A stretch of 64,000 nt of DNA from Aristolochia californica (taxonomy: Eukaryota; Streptophyta; Magnoliopsida; Piperales; Aristolochiaceae), in the NCBI GenBank assembly GCA_029961685.1, contig JARWKL010000008.1, positions 9,674,501 to 9,738,500 of the forward strand. The letters are read 5' to 3'. This document shows, piece by piece, positions 33,168 to 44,971 of this stretch. The notes under the pieces are model-generated. The model was not told the origin of the DNA and did no database searches. It saw only the letters and a list, made by a program, of their open reading frames with translations. A program made the position numbers and the translations under genes. Each line of letters begins with the position of its first letter. Within the stretch, counting starts at the first letter, position 1.

Positions 33168-34233
33168 TCACGATACGCCTTCACATCTCCTAGACTGACT
33201 CCAATAGTGGCCTGATGATGTCAACTGAGCCACAAATAGAAAATTTTTCTTCATTCTTGGGACATGATAAGCATCTTGAAGTCGCACCTGGTTGGGATTA
33301 TAACGAGGCGTAAATATAGTCTTACCGATGTGAGCTATCGGTAACCTTGAGTTGTCGACTGTCACCACCATACGACGTCCCTTGTACTCAGACAGATTTT
33401 CTAGCTTCTATTTAACACCCGTCATATGATTTGAGCAGCCCAAATCTACGATCAAATCATTCTTGTAGTCAATCTGTTCAGGTGTTGTTATAGTGAGAGC
33501 TAATTTTTCTTCCCCCACAACAAATAGCGCTTTAGCATCCCAACCCTCTTCACTATCCTCCAGAGAACTGTGAGTGGATGTATTACCTTCAAGTGAATTT
33601 TTCTTGGACCAATAATCTTTTGCCATGTGGCCCATCTTCCCACAGTTGTAAAACTTGCCATCGAACCTTCTACTAGTTTCACGATTCTTTGAAGCTCCCC
33701 CTAGACAAGAGCTTCCCTCTTCTTGGTGACTTTTCAACTTGTCACCATGCCTTTTAGATCCACTGCCTGTGTACTGCTTGAAAGTACCTCTGCTCTTGCT
33801 GGTGTAGAGCGCTTCTTCCTTACCCTTCAACAAGACTTCTCCCATTTGTTTAGATAAAGCTTCCTGACCAGCAAGCAAATTTTCAAACTCAACAAGTGAT
33901 TGTTGAGTCAGCCATCCCTGTACAGTGGCAACGAATCCTCGATATTCAGGTCTCAAACCATGGATAATTATTCTCTTTATCCTGGTTTTCCCAATAGGAG
34001 TTGTTGGGTCTAATTCTAAAATTTCTCGGCATATCGACTTCATCTTGTGAAAATATTGAGCAATAGACATGTCGCGTTGCGCCATTGATAGTAGCTCATT
34101 CTCGAGCAGTTGTAATCTTATATCATTCTTTTTTGAGAATAGTGTAGCAAGAGTGTCCCATGCTTCCTTCGGTGTTTTTGCATCCCGGATGTGCTCCAAC
34201 ATTTCTTCTTCAACTGTGGTCTTTAAAACAAAC
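33168..34233 (-). pseudogene. C3 gag-protease (3' part)
   Basis: A 265-codon open frame (34202-33408) gives the C-terminal gag with [40 protein letters not shown] (zinc knuckle C-x2-C-x4-H type, first Cys changed to Tyr) and the start of the protease, [15 protein letters not shown] replaces D-S-G, as in C2. The N-terminal gag lies beyond G2 at 39618-39806. This is the longest intact gag piece of the family here. Confidence 0.8.
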
Positions 34234-34569
34234 TGTTATGGACTCTATATATCACGAGTTACCAACAGGCATAGGAATTAATTAATGTGATTTTTAATTT
34301 CCATGTAATTGTCTTTGGTTTGGGTAGGTTTAGCAATTATTGGTTTGAACCATTGACCCAAGGGGTCTAAAGTGTTTTGGGCGTCCTCAACCCTATTTAA
34401 GGGGACGACTAGGGTAATGAAAAATTAGCAATTGAGTCTACTCTAGCCTAGATTAAATTAGATAAACAGGTCGAGAGCTCCTTCAAGCTCTCTCCCATTT
34501 TTCCCCAATTCCTTTTCCAAAATTCTGTCTTCATCATTCCATCATTCTATCTCAACGTCAAGCCAGGTA

Positions 34570-34806
34570 ATGGAAGGAAGAGAAGAGAGGAGGGTGACAA
34601 GAGCCATCGCTCGTGAGGATCCTAACAACGTGGTATCAGAGCTAGCGCTGCATCCTGACTTCGAATCCCGACGCCCCCAAGGCAGATGCGGGTGGTCACG
34701 CTCTTGGACTAACGCAGGTTCGACCCGGCTCCGCTTGCTCTATTGTGGTAGCCTCCGCGGTCGTCGGCTCGGGGAAGGGCGGGGTACTATTAGGGTTCTG
34801 GGTTAA
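34570..34806 (+). pseudogene. G2 gag N terminus starting inside the LTR
   Basis: An ATG within the 5' LTR opens MEGREERRVTRAIAREDPN, the same start as in G1 and G3, and reads through the LTR end into the primer site (VVSEL). Here the 239-bp insert follows, so the frame stops at 34806 and does not join the rest of gag, which is in another frame from 34842. Confidence 0.7.
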
Positions 34807-34869
34807 GTACCTATGCCTTCCGCTCCTAATAGGCCGGTCTTTTGGGTAGTAATGGCTTGGTGCTTAACA
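34631..34869 (+). mobile_element. TRIM-like unit inserted exactly at the G2 primer-binding site
   Basis: The segment begins with the G2 primer site TGGTATCAGAGC and ends just before a second TGGTATCAGA (34870-34879), which leads into gag as in G1 and G3. In between it carries CTTCGAATCCCGAC, a purine tract (CGGGGAAGGGCGGGG), then GGGTTAAGTACC, AATAGGCCGGTCTTTTGGGT, AATGGCTTGG and CTTAACA. These are in the same order as in the miniature elements at 494-1488. So it is one internal-plus-LTR unit of such an element placed between the Gypsy LTR and its body. Confidence 0.75.
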
Positions 34870-36239
34870 TGGTATCAGATAGGTCCACCCTCGGTGATTC
34901 CTCTTCTCCAGAGGACATACGTCAAGTACTTTCAGAACTTCAACAACGATCCACTCTTCAAGGTACCAAAATTTCTCACATCCATAATACATTACATACA
35001 CTGGAATCATCTCTCCAAACAGTCATCCGCCGACTTGCTGAAATTCAATCACCAACGCCACCACCAGCCACCAACTTTCAACCACAACCAGTACATCAAC
35101 CACTATTCACGCCACCACCAAACCCACCACTGCGCCAACAACCTATTCCCATGGCTACTCATGCACAAGGACCAACCACGGTTCCAAGGTACTTTAAACT
35201 TAACTTTCCTACATATGATGGATCTAAAGATCCTTTACTTTGGTTCACGAAATGTGAACAATTTTTCTATCATCAACAAATGGTGGATATGGACAAGGTT
35301 ACATTGGCCGCCTACCACCTACTCGATGAAGCGCTCATGTGGTTCCATCACTACCGAAATGTCCATTCCACTCAGGATTGGCTACACTTTAAACATGCTT
35401 GCCAAATGAGGTTTGGACCTCCAGCTAGTAGCAACCCAGTGGGGGAATTGATTAACTTTAAACAGACAGGCACCTTAGAAGTGTACCAAAAAACATTCCA
35501 AGAAAGGTTGGCCCGGGCTAGTGAATTTGTTCCTCCTCACCTACATGTTCAGATTTTTAATGCTGGATTGACTAAGGCAGTTAGATTGGAAGTGGAATTA
35601 TTTGGTCCGACAGATTTGGACTCAGCAATAAATTATGCCAGAGCTGTGGAACACAAACAAAGAGTTCTAAAAGAATCCTTACACTGAAAACCATTTTGGA
35701 ACAACAGAATACAGGGTACTACATTTGGTCCACGTTTTGGGTCCTCTACCCCTAACCGTGCAGATTAGTCTACAAGTGTGCCTCCCCACACTCTTCCACG
35801 TAAATTTTTGACTAAACAGGAAATGGAGGCTAGAAAGGCCAAGGGCCTATGTTTTAATTGTGATGAACAATTCCTTCCAGGACATACCTGTAAATGTTTA
35901 TTCAGTATTGAACTTTTGGGAGAAGATTCAGAAGAGCTTCCTGAAAATGAATTTGTTGAAGAGGTACAACAAGAACCAGAGCTCTCCCTCCATGCCATGC
36001 ATGGCCTGTGTAGTTCTAATACCATGCAGGTCAAGGCCAAGTTACACCACCTCATGCTACTTGCTTTAGTTGATTCGGGCAGCACACATAATTTTATCAG
36101 TGAACCAACAGTGCAACAATTAGGATTGGAAATTCAGCAGCAAAGGGGTCTCTCGGTTTCAGTGGCCAATGGGGCTAAAATTTCAAGTGTGGGGTTATGT
36201 GCAAACACCCCTTTCACCATTGAGGGACATTCATTTTAG
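34842..36239 (+). pseudogene. G2 gag-protease
   Basis: Gag continues as VSDRSTLGDSSSPEDIRQ, a proline-rich linker, then VPRYFKLNFPTYDGSKDPLL, MRFGPPASSNPVGELINF and TGTLEVYQKTFQERLARA. It is cut by TGA at 35685-35687 and TAG at 35766-35768, both in the same frame as what follows. Next come the zinc knuckle (LCFNCDEQFLPGHTC) and the protease site LLALVDSGSTHNFISEPT with D-S-G kept. The frame stops again at 36237-36239. Confidence 0.8.
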
Positions 36240-36341
36240 GCGGACTTACTGGTCATTCCCTTGGCTGGATTTGATTTGGTGATCAGGGTCAAATGACTTC
36301 AGTTATTAGGCCCTATATTATGGGACTTTCAGGCTCGGACT

Positions 36342-37592
36342 ATGACATTTACAGCACCACAGGACCAGATTACTTTACAAGGTATTGTGGCACAGGTCCC
36401 TAACGCACTTCACACTTTACAGCTCCAGAAGAATGGTGATGGTCAGTTAGCTCCTTTACTTACAACATTTGCGGATTTATTTAATGACCCTACGGTCTAC
36501 CACCAGTGCATCACTGTTATCACCGCATTCATTTAAAGTTGGGAACTGATCCAGTAGTGGTGAGGCCTTATCGTTACCCACATATACAGAAAGATGAAAT
36601 AGAATGACAGTGCATGAATATGCTCGCTCAGGGAGTGATCCAACCCATTCGATCTGCTTTCTCCTCACCAGTGTTACTAGTACGCAAAAAGGATAAATCA
36701 TGGAGGTTTTGTGTTGACTATAGGCAACTCAACTGGCAGACAATTAAAGACAAGTTCCCCATTCCAGTAGTAGACGAGTTTCTGAATGAGTTACATGGTG
36801 CTACAATTTTTACCAAGTTAGATTTGAAATCGGGCTATCATCAAATAAGAGTTCACCCGACAGATGTGGAGAAGACTGCGTTCCGTACACATCATGGTCA
36901 TTTTGAGTTCCTCGTCATGCCTTTCGGTCTCTCCAATGCACCTTCCACTTTTCAGGCCCTCATGAATGAGGTATTTTCATCGCTTCTGAGCAACTATGTG
37001 TTAGTATTTTTTTATGACATTCTTGTCTACAACAAAAATTGGGGCGAACATCTCCAACACCTCCATCAGGTATTTACCATTCTACGCTCTCATCATTTGG
37101 TTTTGAATAAACCCAAATGTTCTATGGGGTACCTCTGAGGTGGCATATTTGGGCCACGTCATATCAGCTGTGGGCGTAAAAGTTGACCAGAGCAAGATAC
37201 AAGCAGTAAAAGATTGGCCGATTCCCACCTCCATCATAGCATTAAGGGGATTTTTAGGCCTAGCGGGATATTATAGAAAATTTATCCAATCTTATGGCCA
37301 AATAGCAGCGCCACTCAACAACCTTCTCAAAAAACATGCCTTCCACTGGTCTTCTTCAGCGGATCGGGCCTTTCAGCTATTAAAGGAGGCCTTAGCCTCA
37401 GCATCAGTACTACAATTACCAGATTTTGAGGGAGACTTTGTGGTGGAATTTGATGCATCCAGGGGAGGTATAGGGGCAGTGTTACAACAATTGGGACACC
37501 CCATTGCTTATTTCATCCGTCAGTTGGGACAACACCACCATAAATTAGCTGCATATGAGAGGGAATTGATTGGGTTAGCCAAGGTTGTCTAA
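36342..37592 (+). pseudogene. G2 reverse transcriptase-RNase H
   Basis: [61 protein letters not shown] and a catalytic box [10 protein letters not shown], where the family has FFDD (first Asp changed to Tyr). An extra G at about 37128-37132 shifts the frame before VAYLGHVISAVGVKVDQSK. RNase H: VVEFDASRGGIGAVLQQLGH and HHHKLAAYERELIG, ending at TAA 37590-37592 where a Gln is expected. A further piece (VGADALS-like) lies at 37713-37790. Confidence 0.8.
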
Positions 37593-37930
37593 CATTGGTG
37601 ACCTTATCTATGGGGACGACCATTTCTCATTTGTACAAATCATTGCAGCCTCAAGTATCTTCTTGAACAATGCCTCACCACATCCCCACAGCAGCATTGG
37701 TTAACTAAACTCATGGGCTTCGATTTTACGATTCACTATAAGCCAGGTAGTTCGAATTTGGGGGCTGATGCTTTATCAGTATCCCACATTCACTTGTGCT
37801 TGATTTTATTTGTCAGGAAATACATCAATATCCGGAACTCATGTCATTATATCAGGATATTCAATAGGGGACAACAACTCCTCATTGGACGATTCAGGAT
37901 TGTCTTATACTCTACAAAAATAGGATTTTT

Positions 37931-39175
37931 ATGCATCATATGTCCCCACTTCTTCACACCATCCTGTCTTCTATCCATGATAGCACACATGAGGGTCGAC
38001 AGAAAACATATTTCCAAATCAGTCGGGAATTTTACTGGAAGAGCATGAAGAGCACAATTGTTGATTATGTAGCTACTTGTCAAATTTGTCAACGAAACAA
38101 GGTCGAATCTTTAAGTCCTGCCGACCTACTGCAACCTCTGCAACTACCATCTCAAATCTGGTCCGACATTTCAATGGACTTCATTGCTGGCCTTCCCATT
38201 TCATCAGGTAAATTAGTGATATTCGTTGTCGTTGATCGGTTTTCAAAATATGGTCACTTCAATGCTTTGGCGCATCTATATACTGCTGCTCAGGTCACTC
38301 AATTATTTATGGACAATATTGTCCGATTACACAGAATTCCCACATCCAATATTAGTGACAAGGATGCCATTTTTACAAGTATCTTTTGGAAGGAATTATT
38401 CAAATTACAGGGCACCCAATTGGCCTTTTTGTCTGCATATCATTTAAAAATGTACGAACAATTAGAGGTCGTCAATCGCACGATTGAAATGTATATTCGT
38501 TGTTTTGTGGGGGACGCACCTAGATGGTGGGTGAAATGGCTTTCGTGGGCAGAATTTTTCTATAACACATCTTATTACACAACACTGGGAACTACTCCTT
38601 TCAGGGTAGTTTATGGTAGAGATCCACCTCATTTGTTACCATTTGAACCTGGGGCATCCAAAGTCGTCACTTTGGACCAAGCGTTAGCTGAAAGATATGC
38701 TATGCTCACTGAGGTACGTACTCATCTCTAGAAGGCCCATCACTCTATGAAGCTCTATTATGATAAGAAGCACCAGGAGATATCTTATTTTCCCAGAGAC
38801 TATGTGTGGTTAAAGCTTCAACACTATTGCCAGCTGTCCCTGACTGCATCGAAGCGCCATAAGCTATCTCCAAAATATTATGGTCCATTTCAGGTGTTGG
38901 ACAAAATTGAGCCCGTGGCATACCGCTTGCAGCTACCAACGGAAGCAAAGATCCATAATGTATTTCACGTCTCCCAATTGAAGCCATTCCAGGGTGACTC
39001 GCCCCTACTGCACATTCCACTACCGCCACTACATGAGGACAAAGTCCTTTCTACTCTAGTTCAAGTTTTAAAAACACGCCACATTCAAGGCGATTGGGAA
39101 ATTCTCGTCCAATGGGCAGATGCCGACCCTAGTGACACCGCATGGGAGCCGTTATCAGCATTTCAACTCCTATAG
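37931..39175 (+). pseudogene. G2 integrase-chromodomain
   Basis: Largely open integrase: HDSTHEGRQKTYFQISREFY, CQICQRNK (zinc-binding), MDFIAGLPISSG (D), ISDKDAIFTSIFWKELF (D) and LEVVNRTIEMYIRCF (E), so the D-D-E residues are all kept, although QTDGQTE has become KMYEQLE. One TAG at 38729-38731 separates it, in the same frame, from MKLYYDKKHQEISYF and [21 protein letters not shown], and a chromodomain segment with HIQGDWEILVQWADADPSDT. Ends at TAG 39173-39175. Confidence 0.8.
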
Positions 39176-39617
39176 CCTTCCTTCGAGCTTGAGGACAAGC
39201 TCTTTTTCCAGGAGGGGGGTGATGTTATGGACTCTATAGCATCACGAGTTACCAGCAGGAGTAGTAATTAATTAATGTGATTTTCAATTTCCATGTAATT
39301 GTCTTTGGTTTGGGTGGGTTTAGCAATTATTGGTTTGACCCATTGACCCAAGGGGTCTAAAATGTTTTGGGCATCCTCAACCTTATTTAAGGGGACAACC
39401 AGGGTAATGAAAAAGTAGCAATTGAGTCTACTCTAGCCTAGAATAAATTAGATAAACAGGTTCAGAGCTCCTTCAAGCTCTCTCCCATTTTTCCCCAATT
39501 CCTTTTTCGTAATTATGTCTTCATCATTCCATCATTCTATCTCAACGTCAAGAAAGGTAATGGAAGGAAGAGAAGAGAGGAGGGTGACAAGATCCATGGC
39601 TCGTGAGGATCCTAACA

Positions 39618-39935
39618 CAAACATTGCTTTGCCTGCTTTAATATTCCATTTTTGCTAGATGCCATTGGCATCTTCTACCGCCGGTTGCCGACAACCTCCC
39701 ACAGGTCTTGACCTTGTAAGTAGGACTCAATACATGTTGACCACGTGTTGTAGTTTTTGTTGTTGAGCTTCTTGATACCTCCAACCACATGAAGATCACC
39801 CATCATGCTGGCAGAACTTCGACTATACCGAACAAGATTGACCAACAACCTTGCAGAGTACCTTACTGCTCACACCTCAAGATAGCTTCACCAAAAAAAA
39901 AAATCAGTCCCTAACCGTCCCGCTCTGATACCAAT
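39618..39935 (-). pseudogene. C3 gag N terminus and leader
   Basis: This is the part of C3 gag cut off by G2: from MMGDL at about 39806 through NNKNYNTWSTCIESYLQGQD to the G2 junction. The leader and the intact primer site TGGTATCAGAGCGGGACGG (read on the minus strand from 39933) lie between it and the LTR. A poly-A run (39893-39903) occurs in the leader, as in C2 and C4. Confidence 0.75.
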
Positions 39936-40240
39936 TGTTGAGTGAAATTTAACAATGCATAACCTCAAAGCTTCTGATTTATTAAATCCAGATACTGAAA
40001 TAGATAATCACGGTGGACAAACACATACCCCACAAACAAAGTACACAAATAGAGTATTAAACATAAAAAAACTTGAAGGGAAAGAACCTCCTTTAGCTGA
40101 GGCAGTCCTTGTCTTCCTGCTCGGGGACGGTGACTGTCAGCACACCAGTTGCTGTCTTCCCTTGAACCACCATTGCTTCTCCAGTAGTTGAAGTCGTCTC
40201 AGAAACACGCCACAACTTCCTTTCACACAGAGCCTCTTGA

Positions 40241-41733
40241 GTGGGAAGGGCATTGAGTGGGCCTAGAGCATTATCTATACCATTTTTAGGAAGTTTTAAT
40301 TTAACTTACTCAACAATTCCTTAGGTTGAATGGTACCAAGATGGTGGTTTGGTGACAAGAAGAGAAAAATTCCTTTTAGTGAGTATTAGGAGGAAGTTTG
40401 GAAAGGATTGAATGAGAAATGGTTGTGTTTGCTCACACAATTTCAGATTGGAAGATTTGATGGTCTCAAATTCTGCTCACATAAATTGTATCTTTTCATT
40501 GTATGGAAGTTGGAATTTGAATGAAAAGGATTGAATGAGAAATGGAATTTGTAGCGCAATATCCTTAAAGAGCAAGAGGTGAAAAAAAAAAGACAAAAAA
40601 CTCTAATAAGACAAGTGTGAATAATAAACCATTCGTGTGCTCTTAAAACATCATTCTAATATTCAAATTTTAATAAGTATTTCATCACATAAATATAATA
40701 ACACTTATTATGATACATTAACCATCCTTTTAGAACATCTAAGAATTACACTTTTACATTCGACCATCAAAAGACACACGTTTCTGAATGCTAAAACCAA
40801 TGGTGTATGATAATAGAACTTGTATTGGATTTAGTTGGAACACCAAGCTTGCAACAAACTTGAGTCATAATGTTATGGCAGTTCCAAGAAGAGATGTGAT
40901 GTCCACAATATTAAGGCTTGACAGCAATTACTTTAAATTCAATTTCCTAGCATACTTCCAATTGGTTTAATTCAATGACCGAGTTTGCTTCAGCCATGAT
41001 TCATGTCTGGAGTATTTGTTGCAGTCTGTTGGGAGAAGAGGTTGTAATGAATAGTAGGGAGAGAGAGACAACAATAAGGATTTCCTACTAGAACAAAATT
41101 GAAGAATTCATGTCCAAACGAGCTAGAGACAGAGAGAGAGGGAGAGGCAGAGATAGAGAACTGTTTCTTAAATGCTTTTGTCAGTGTGGTTACGATCGAT
41201 GGAAAGAGGGGAATTAAATTTTTATTTACAAGGAACATTTCATGCTTAACCTTGTAGATAATTAATATATGTTTGAAATTTTGCTTAAATGCAATAAACG
41301 TTGCATCAGCAAACCTGTGTGCAAGTGTATATTTTAACGCTTGTGCTCGATGACTACATAATGCTTCCATTCAGAATTAAGAATTCGGTGGTCCAACAAC
41401 ATGCTAAAAAAATGAAAAACTGAGTCCATGGTGCAAGATTTATCTGCCATGTGCAGTGAAAGGTTAAAAGAAAAGAAAAAAAAACTCACTCAATTCGTAT
41501 AAATCAACCTTTCTCTCCAAATATTGAATAAGCATTCACATTTAAATCTCATCATATAGTACATCCCATGTTATGATACACTATTCATCCAGTTACGTAA
41601 GATATCTCATCTATCAATTACACACTTTGGCATGCACAACCCCCTGCTACCAACATGATCTTCGATAGAATTATTGGGTTGCTTGGAACCACCAGATGGA
41701 GATATAACGAGAAGCTAAGGCCATGTGATAGAT
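40241..41733. other. Block F, copy 2
   Basis: Second copy of the block at 29031. Unlike copy 1 it runs on without a break into block B at GATAGAT|CACTGAC, so it shows the original junction. No gene recognised; the 127-codon minus-strand frame near 41370 is not kept in the other copies. Confidence 0.65.
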
Positions 41734-44700
41734 CACTGACATATTGAAACTTCATCTCTCTGTGCTTAGATCTAACAAATTGTTATCGAAACAAACACGG
41801 GTGATGTCCAAAAACACATTAAAACGAAGAAAAACATAAGCTATAATGTACAAACATAACCACCATTGGCTCAAAAAATGAATAAACAAACTATTCTTTT
41901 CTATACACCGTTCCAACATTCAAGTTTCAATCTCGTCGTATAATTTGATATACATATTTTATGATACATTGCATTAACCTTCTACTTGGGTGATTGGAGT
42001 ATGATAGCACGCATTGCTAAAAAAATTTTAAACCAATAAATACCAAAAGTGATCAGAAACTAGTTAACCGTGAGATGTGATGGCCACGAAAATGAGAGTT
42101 AGCATTAGTCACATTAGGGATAAAGGAAAGAAAACTCTTACAAATGGCACAATATGTGCCATTAACTTAGAAACTTGTAACCGGTTCATTAGAAAGATCG
42201 ACTTTGCTTCAAACGTATAAAAATTAGGGGTGACAGCCGTAATAATAAAATGGAGAATGAGAGGTTGTAATACAAGAGAGTGAGAGAGGAAGATAAAAGA
42301 AAAATCGATGGACACAGCGGGCCTTAAAAACTGCCAGGGGAGGGAAGGGAAGGGCTACAACAGGCACAAAAACAAAAGAATAGCCTTGTCTTCTCCCATC
42401 TTCTCCCTGCCAAAAAGAAAAAAACACACACACCAATTTTATTGATATTTGTTTGACAGGCCCGCAAGCGCACCCACTAAGGCACAACCACCCTAAAGTC
42501 TATTACAATTTACAATCTAGATGCCCCCAATCACTCCTCAACAATTTACACCATGCATACCCCCCAATCTGAGTTGTCATCACCATTCAATTCACAGTCA
42601 TGGTGGTTCCAAGGTGGTGTGAGCTAAAGAACCTAAGTACAAGAACCCATTACTTCTTACTCATTCATAAGTCCTAGAAATCGTTCACCGTCGACCTCCT
42701 TCCATTCTCTTTGTCATGATATCTTCACGCTCAGTAACAACCCAACCCCATTTCGAAGTGAAAAACTTAAAAATGGCAAATCACAACTTGAGTAGTGAAA
42801 AATAAAATGTTGGAAGAAATCATATATTAAACAATCTCTAAGAAAGTTATTTCATAAATTAAAATAACCATCCAAAATTAGTTGGGAACTCGTGAAAATG
42901 AGAAAAGAATGAGAAGATATTTCTAAGCAAAACATATCAAAGAGAAATAAATTGAAGACACGGCATGGCATGCAATTATCAGATAGAGATACAAAAGAGG
43001 GAAATAAAAAGAAATTTTGGCCCTGTTAGTGCCCTTTGTAAGTGAAATGTATTTCACTTACGCTGGGAAAAGTGGGCCGAAACGCGTTAGTGCGCACCGA
43101 AAGTGACGAGGGAAAGTGAAATACAGTTGTAGTTCACTTCCCCTCGTTTCAGGCATAAAACGATGGTAAGTGAATTCAGAGGGGTCGAGCTCTAAATTCA
43201 CTTACCATCGCTCAAATACACCGTTCCAACATTCAAGTTTCAATCTCGTCGTATAATTTGATATACATATTTTATGATACATTGCATTAACCTTCTATGA
43301 ATTACACAATTCAACTTGTTTGAAACAAGGTTACTGCTTGGGTGATTGGAGTATGATAGCACGCATTGCTAAAAAAAATTTAAACCAATAAATACCAAAA
43401 GTGATCAGAAACTAGTTAACCGTGAGATGTGATGGCCACGAAAATGAGAGTTAGCATTAGTCACATTAGGGATAAAGGGAAGAAAACTCTTACAAATGGC
43501 ACAATATGTGCCATTAACTTAGAAACTTGTAACCGGTTCATTAGAAAGATCGACTTTGATTCAAATGTATACAAATTAGGGGTGACAGCTGTAATAATAA
43601 AATGGAGAATTAGAGGTTGTAATACAAGAGAGCGAGAGAGGAAGATAAAAGAAAAATTGATGGACACAGCGGGCCTTAAAAACTGCCCAGGGGAGGGGAG
43701 GGAAGGGCTGCAACAGGCACAAAAACAAAAGAATAGCCTTGTCTTCTCCCATCTTCTCCCTGCCAAAAAGAAAAAAACACACACACCAATTTTTTTGATA
43801 TTTTTTTGCAGGCCCGTAAGCGCACCCGCTAAGGCACAACCGCCCTAAAGTCTATTACAATTTACAATCTAGATGCCCCCAATCACTCCTCAACAATTTA
43901 CACCATCATACCCGACAATCTGAGTTGTCATCACCATTCAATTCACGGTCATGGTGGTTCCAAGGTGGTGTGAGCTAAAGAACCTAAGTACAAGAACCCA
44001 TTACTGCTTACTCATTCATAAGTCCCAGAAATCGTTCACCGTCGACCTCCTTCTATTCTCCTTGTCATGATATCTTCACGCCCAGTAACAACCCAACCCC
44101 ATTTGGAATTGAAAAACTGAAAAATGGCAAATCACAACTTGAGTAGTGGAAAATAAAATGTTGGAAGAAATCATATATTAAACAATCTCTAAGAAAGTTA
44201 TTTCATAAATTAAAATAACCATCCAAAATTAGCTGGGAACTCGTGAAAATGAGAAAAGAATGAGAAGATATTTCTAAGCAAAACATCAAAGAGAAATAAA
44301 TTGACGACACGGCATGGCATGCAATTATCAGATAGAGATACAAAAGAGGGAAATAAAAAGAAATTTTGGCCCTGTTAGTGCCCTTTGTAAGTGAAATGTA
44401 TTTCACTTACGCTGGGGAAAGTGGGCCGAAACGCGTTAGTGCACACCGAAAGTGACGGGGGAAAGTGAAATACAATTGTATTTTGCTTCCCCTCGTTTCA
44501 GGCATTAAACGATGGTATGTGAATTCAGAGGAGTCGAGCTTTGAATTCACTTACCATCTCTCAAATACATCTTGGGCTCGGGCTGTCAGGAAGGAACCTT
44601 TGTCGAACGAGGGTTTCGGAGAAAAAAAACTTCTCCCTCACTTACTCACGACATTCCACAATTTCAATCGCCCTGCGACCTTGTCTTCGATGCTCCTCTC

Positions 44701-44971
44701 GCCGTCCCCAGCACCGATGACCTTCAGCGACATATATCCCCTCTCTCTGCAACCTCTCCGACTCCTCCCTTGCTCGCGACCATTAGCGATTTCAATCGCC
44801 CCCTCTTCGACCTCTCCCCGACGCTTGATTCTCTTCCTCTTGACGTCCTCAGCACCGACGACCGTCGCCGAACCAGTCTCCCCTCTCTACAACCTCTCTG
44901 GGTCGATTCGAGGTATTTATGAAGTTATTTGCATCCGTTTTTTCTGTTGTTTTTCTTTTTTTGTTTATCTT
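41734..44971. other. Block B, copy 1, with a 1.3-kb tandem duplication
   Basis: About 1313 bp (41903-43215) is repeated head-to-tail as 43216-44572. The second copy has about 38 bp more near 43297-43335. Each copy ends in a cluster of hairpins and GTTAGTG/GAAAGTG words. The following 44573-44971 is GC- and pyrimidine-richer, has a GAG|GTATTTATG donor-like site near 44910, and may be the 5' UTR of an unknown gene into whose first intron Copia-P inserted. I find no recognisable protein in the block; frames on both strands near 43430-43850 differ between copies. Confidence 0.65.
43038..43210. repeat. Hairpin cluster (MITE-like)
   Basis: A perfect palindrome GTAAGTGAAAT-GT-ATTTCACTTAC lies at 43038-43061. 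An imperfect inverted repeat with AAGTGAA/TTCACTT lies at about 43108-43145. Perfect 16-nt arms CGATGGTAAGTGAATT occur at 43161-43176 and, inverted, at 43195-43210. The cluster recurs at about 44385-44570 and is split by G3 at 56035-56130 plus 61141-61210. GTTAGTGCGCAC and GAAAGTG words resemble the PIF2 subterminal repeats, so it may be a PIF-related MITE. Confidence 0.6.

Larger units (their letters stand above)
34234..39617 (+). mobile_element. Gypsy chromovirus G2, nested in Copia-C
   Basis: Full-length element of 5.38 kb on the plus strand. LTRs are 34234-34627 and 39233-39617. The target duplication CAAAC is perfect (34229-34233 and 39618-39622), and removing the element restores the Copia-C gag as seen in C2 near 28385-28400. 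The order is LTR, primer site, gag, protease, RT, RNase H, integrase, chromodomain, polypurine tract (GGAGGGGGG near 39220), LTR. Same family as G1 and G3, but with an extra 239-bp segment at the primer site. Confidence 0.95.
30517..40240 (-). mobile_element. Copia-C copy C3 (interrupted by Gypsy G2)
   Basis: Second Copia-C copy. It starts at 30517 inside the RNase H region (no 3' LTR), proceeds through RT, integrase and protease to gag, is split at 34233/39618 by G2, and ends with the primer site TGGTATCAGAGC (39933-39922) and the truncated LTR 39936-40240. The primer site here keeps the family sequence that C2 has lost. Confidence 0.9.

Noticed and set aside
34234..39617. Integrated plant pararetrovirus
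   Set aside because: Integrase, chromodomain, LTRs, iMet primer site and 5-bp TSD define a Gypsy chromovirus; no movement or coat-protein features are present.
40990..41370. 126-codon minus-strand frame in block F copy 2
   Set aside because: Broken in copies 1 and 3; low-complexity serine/phenylalanine tract.
43429..43848. Frames on both strands of block B
   Set aside because: Different lengths and frames in the copies at 42109 and 55076; composition reflects purine-rich repeats.
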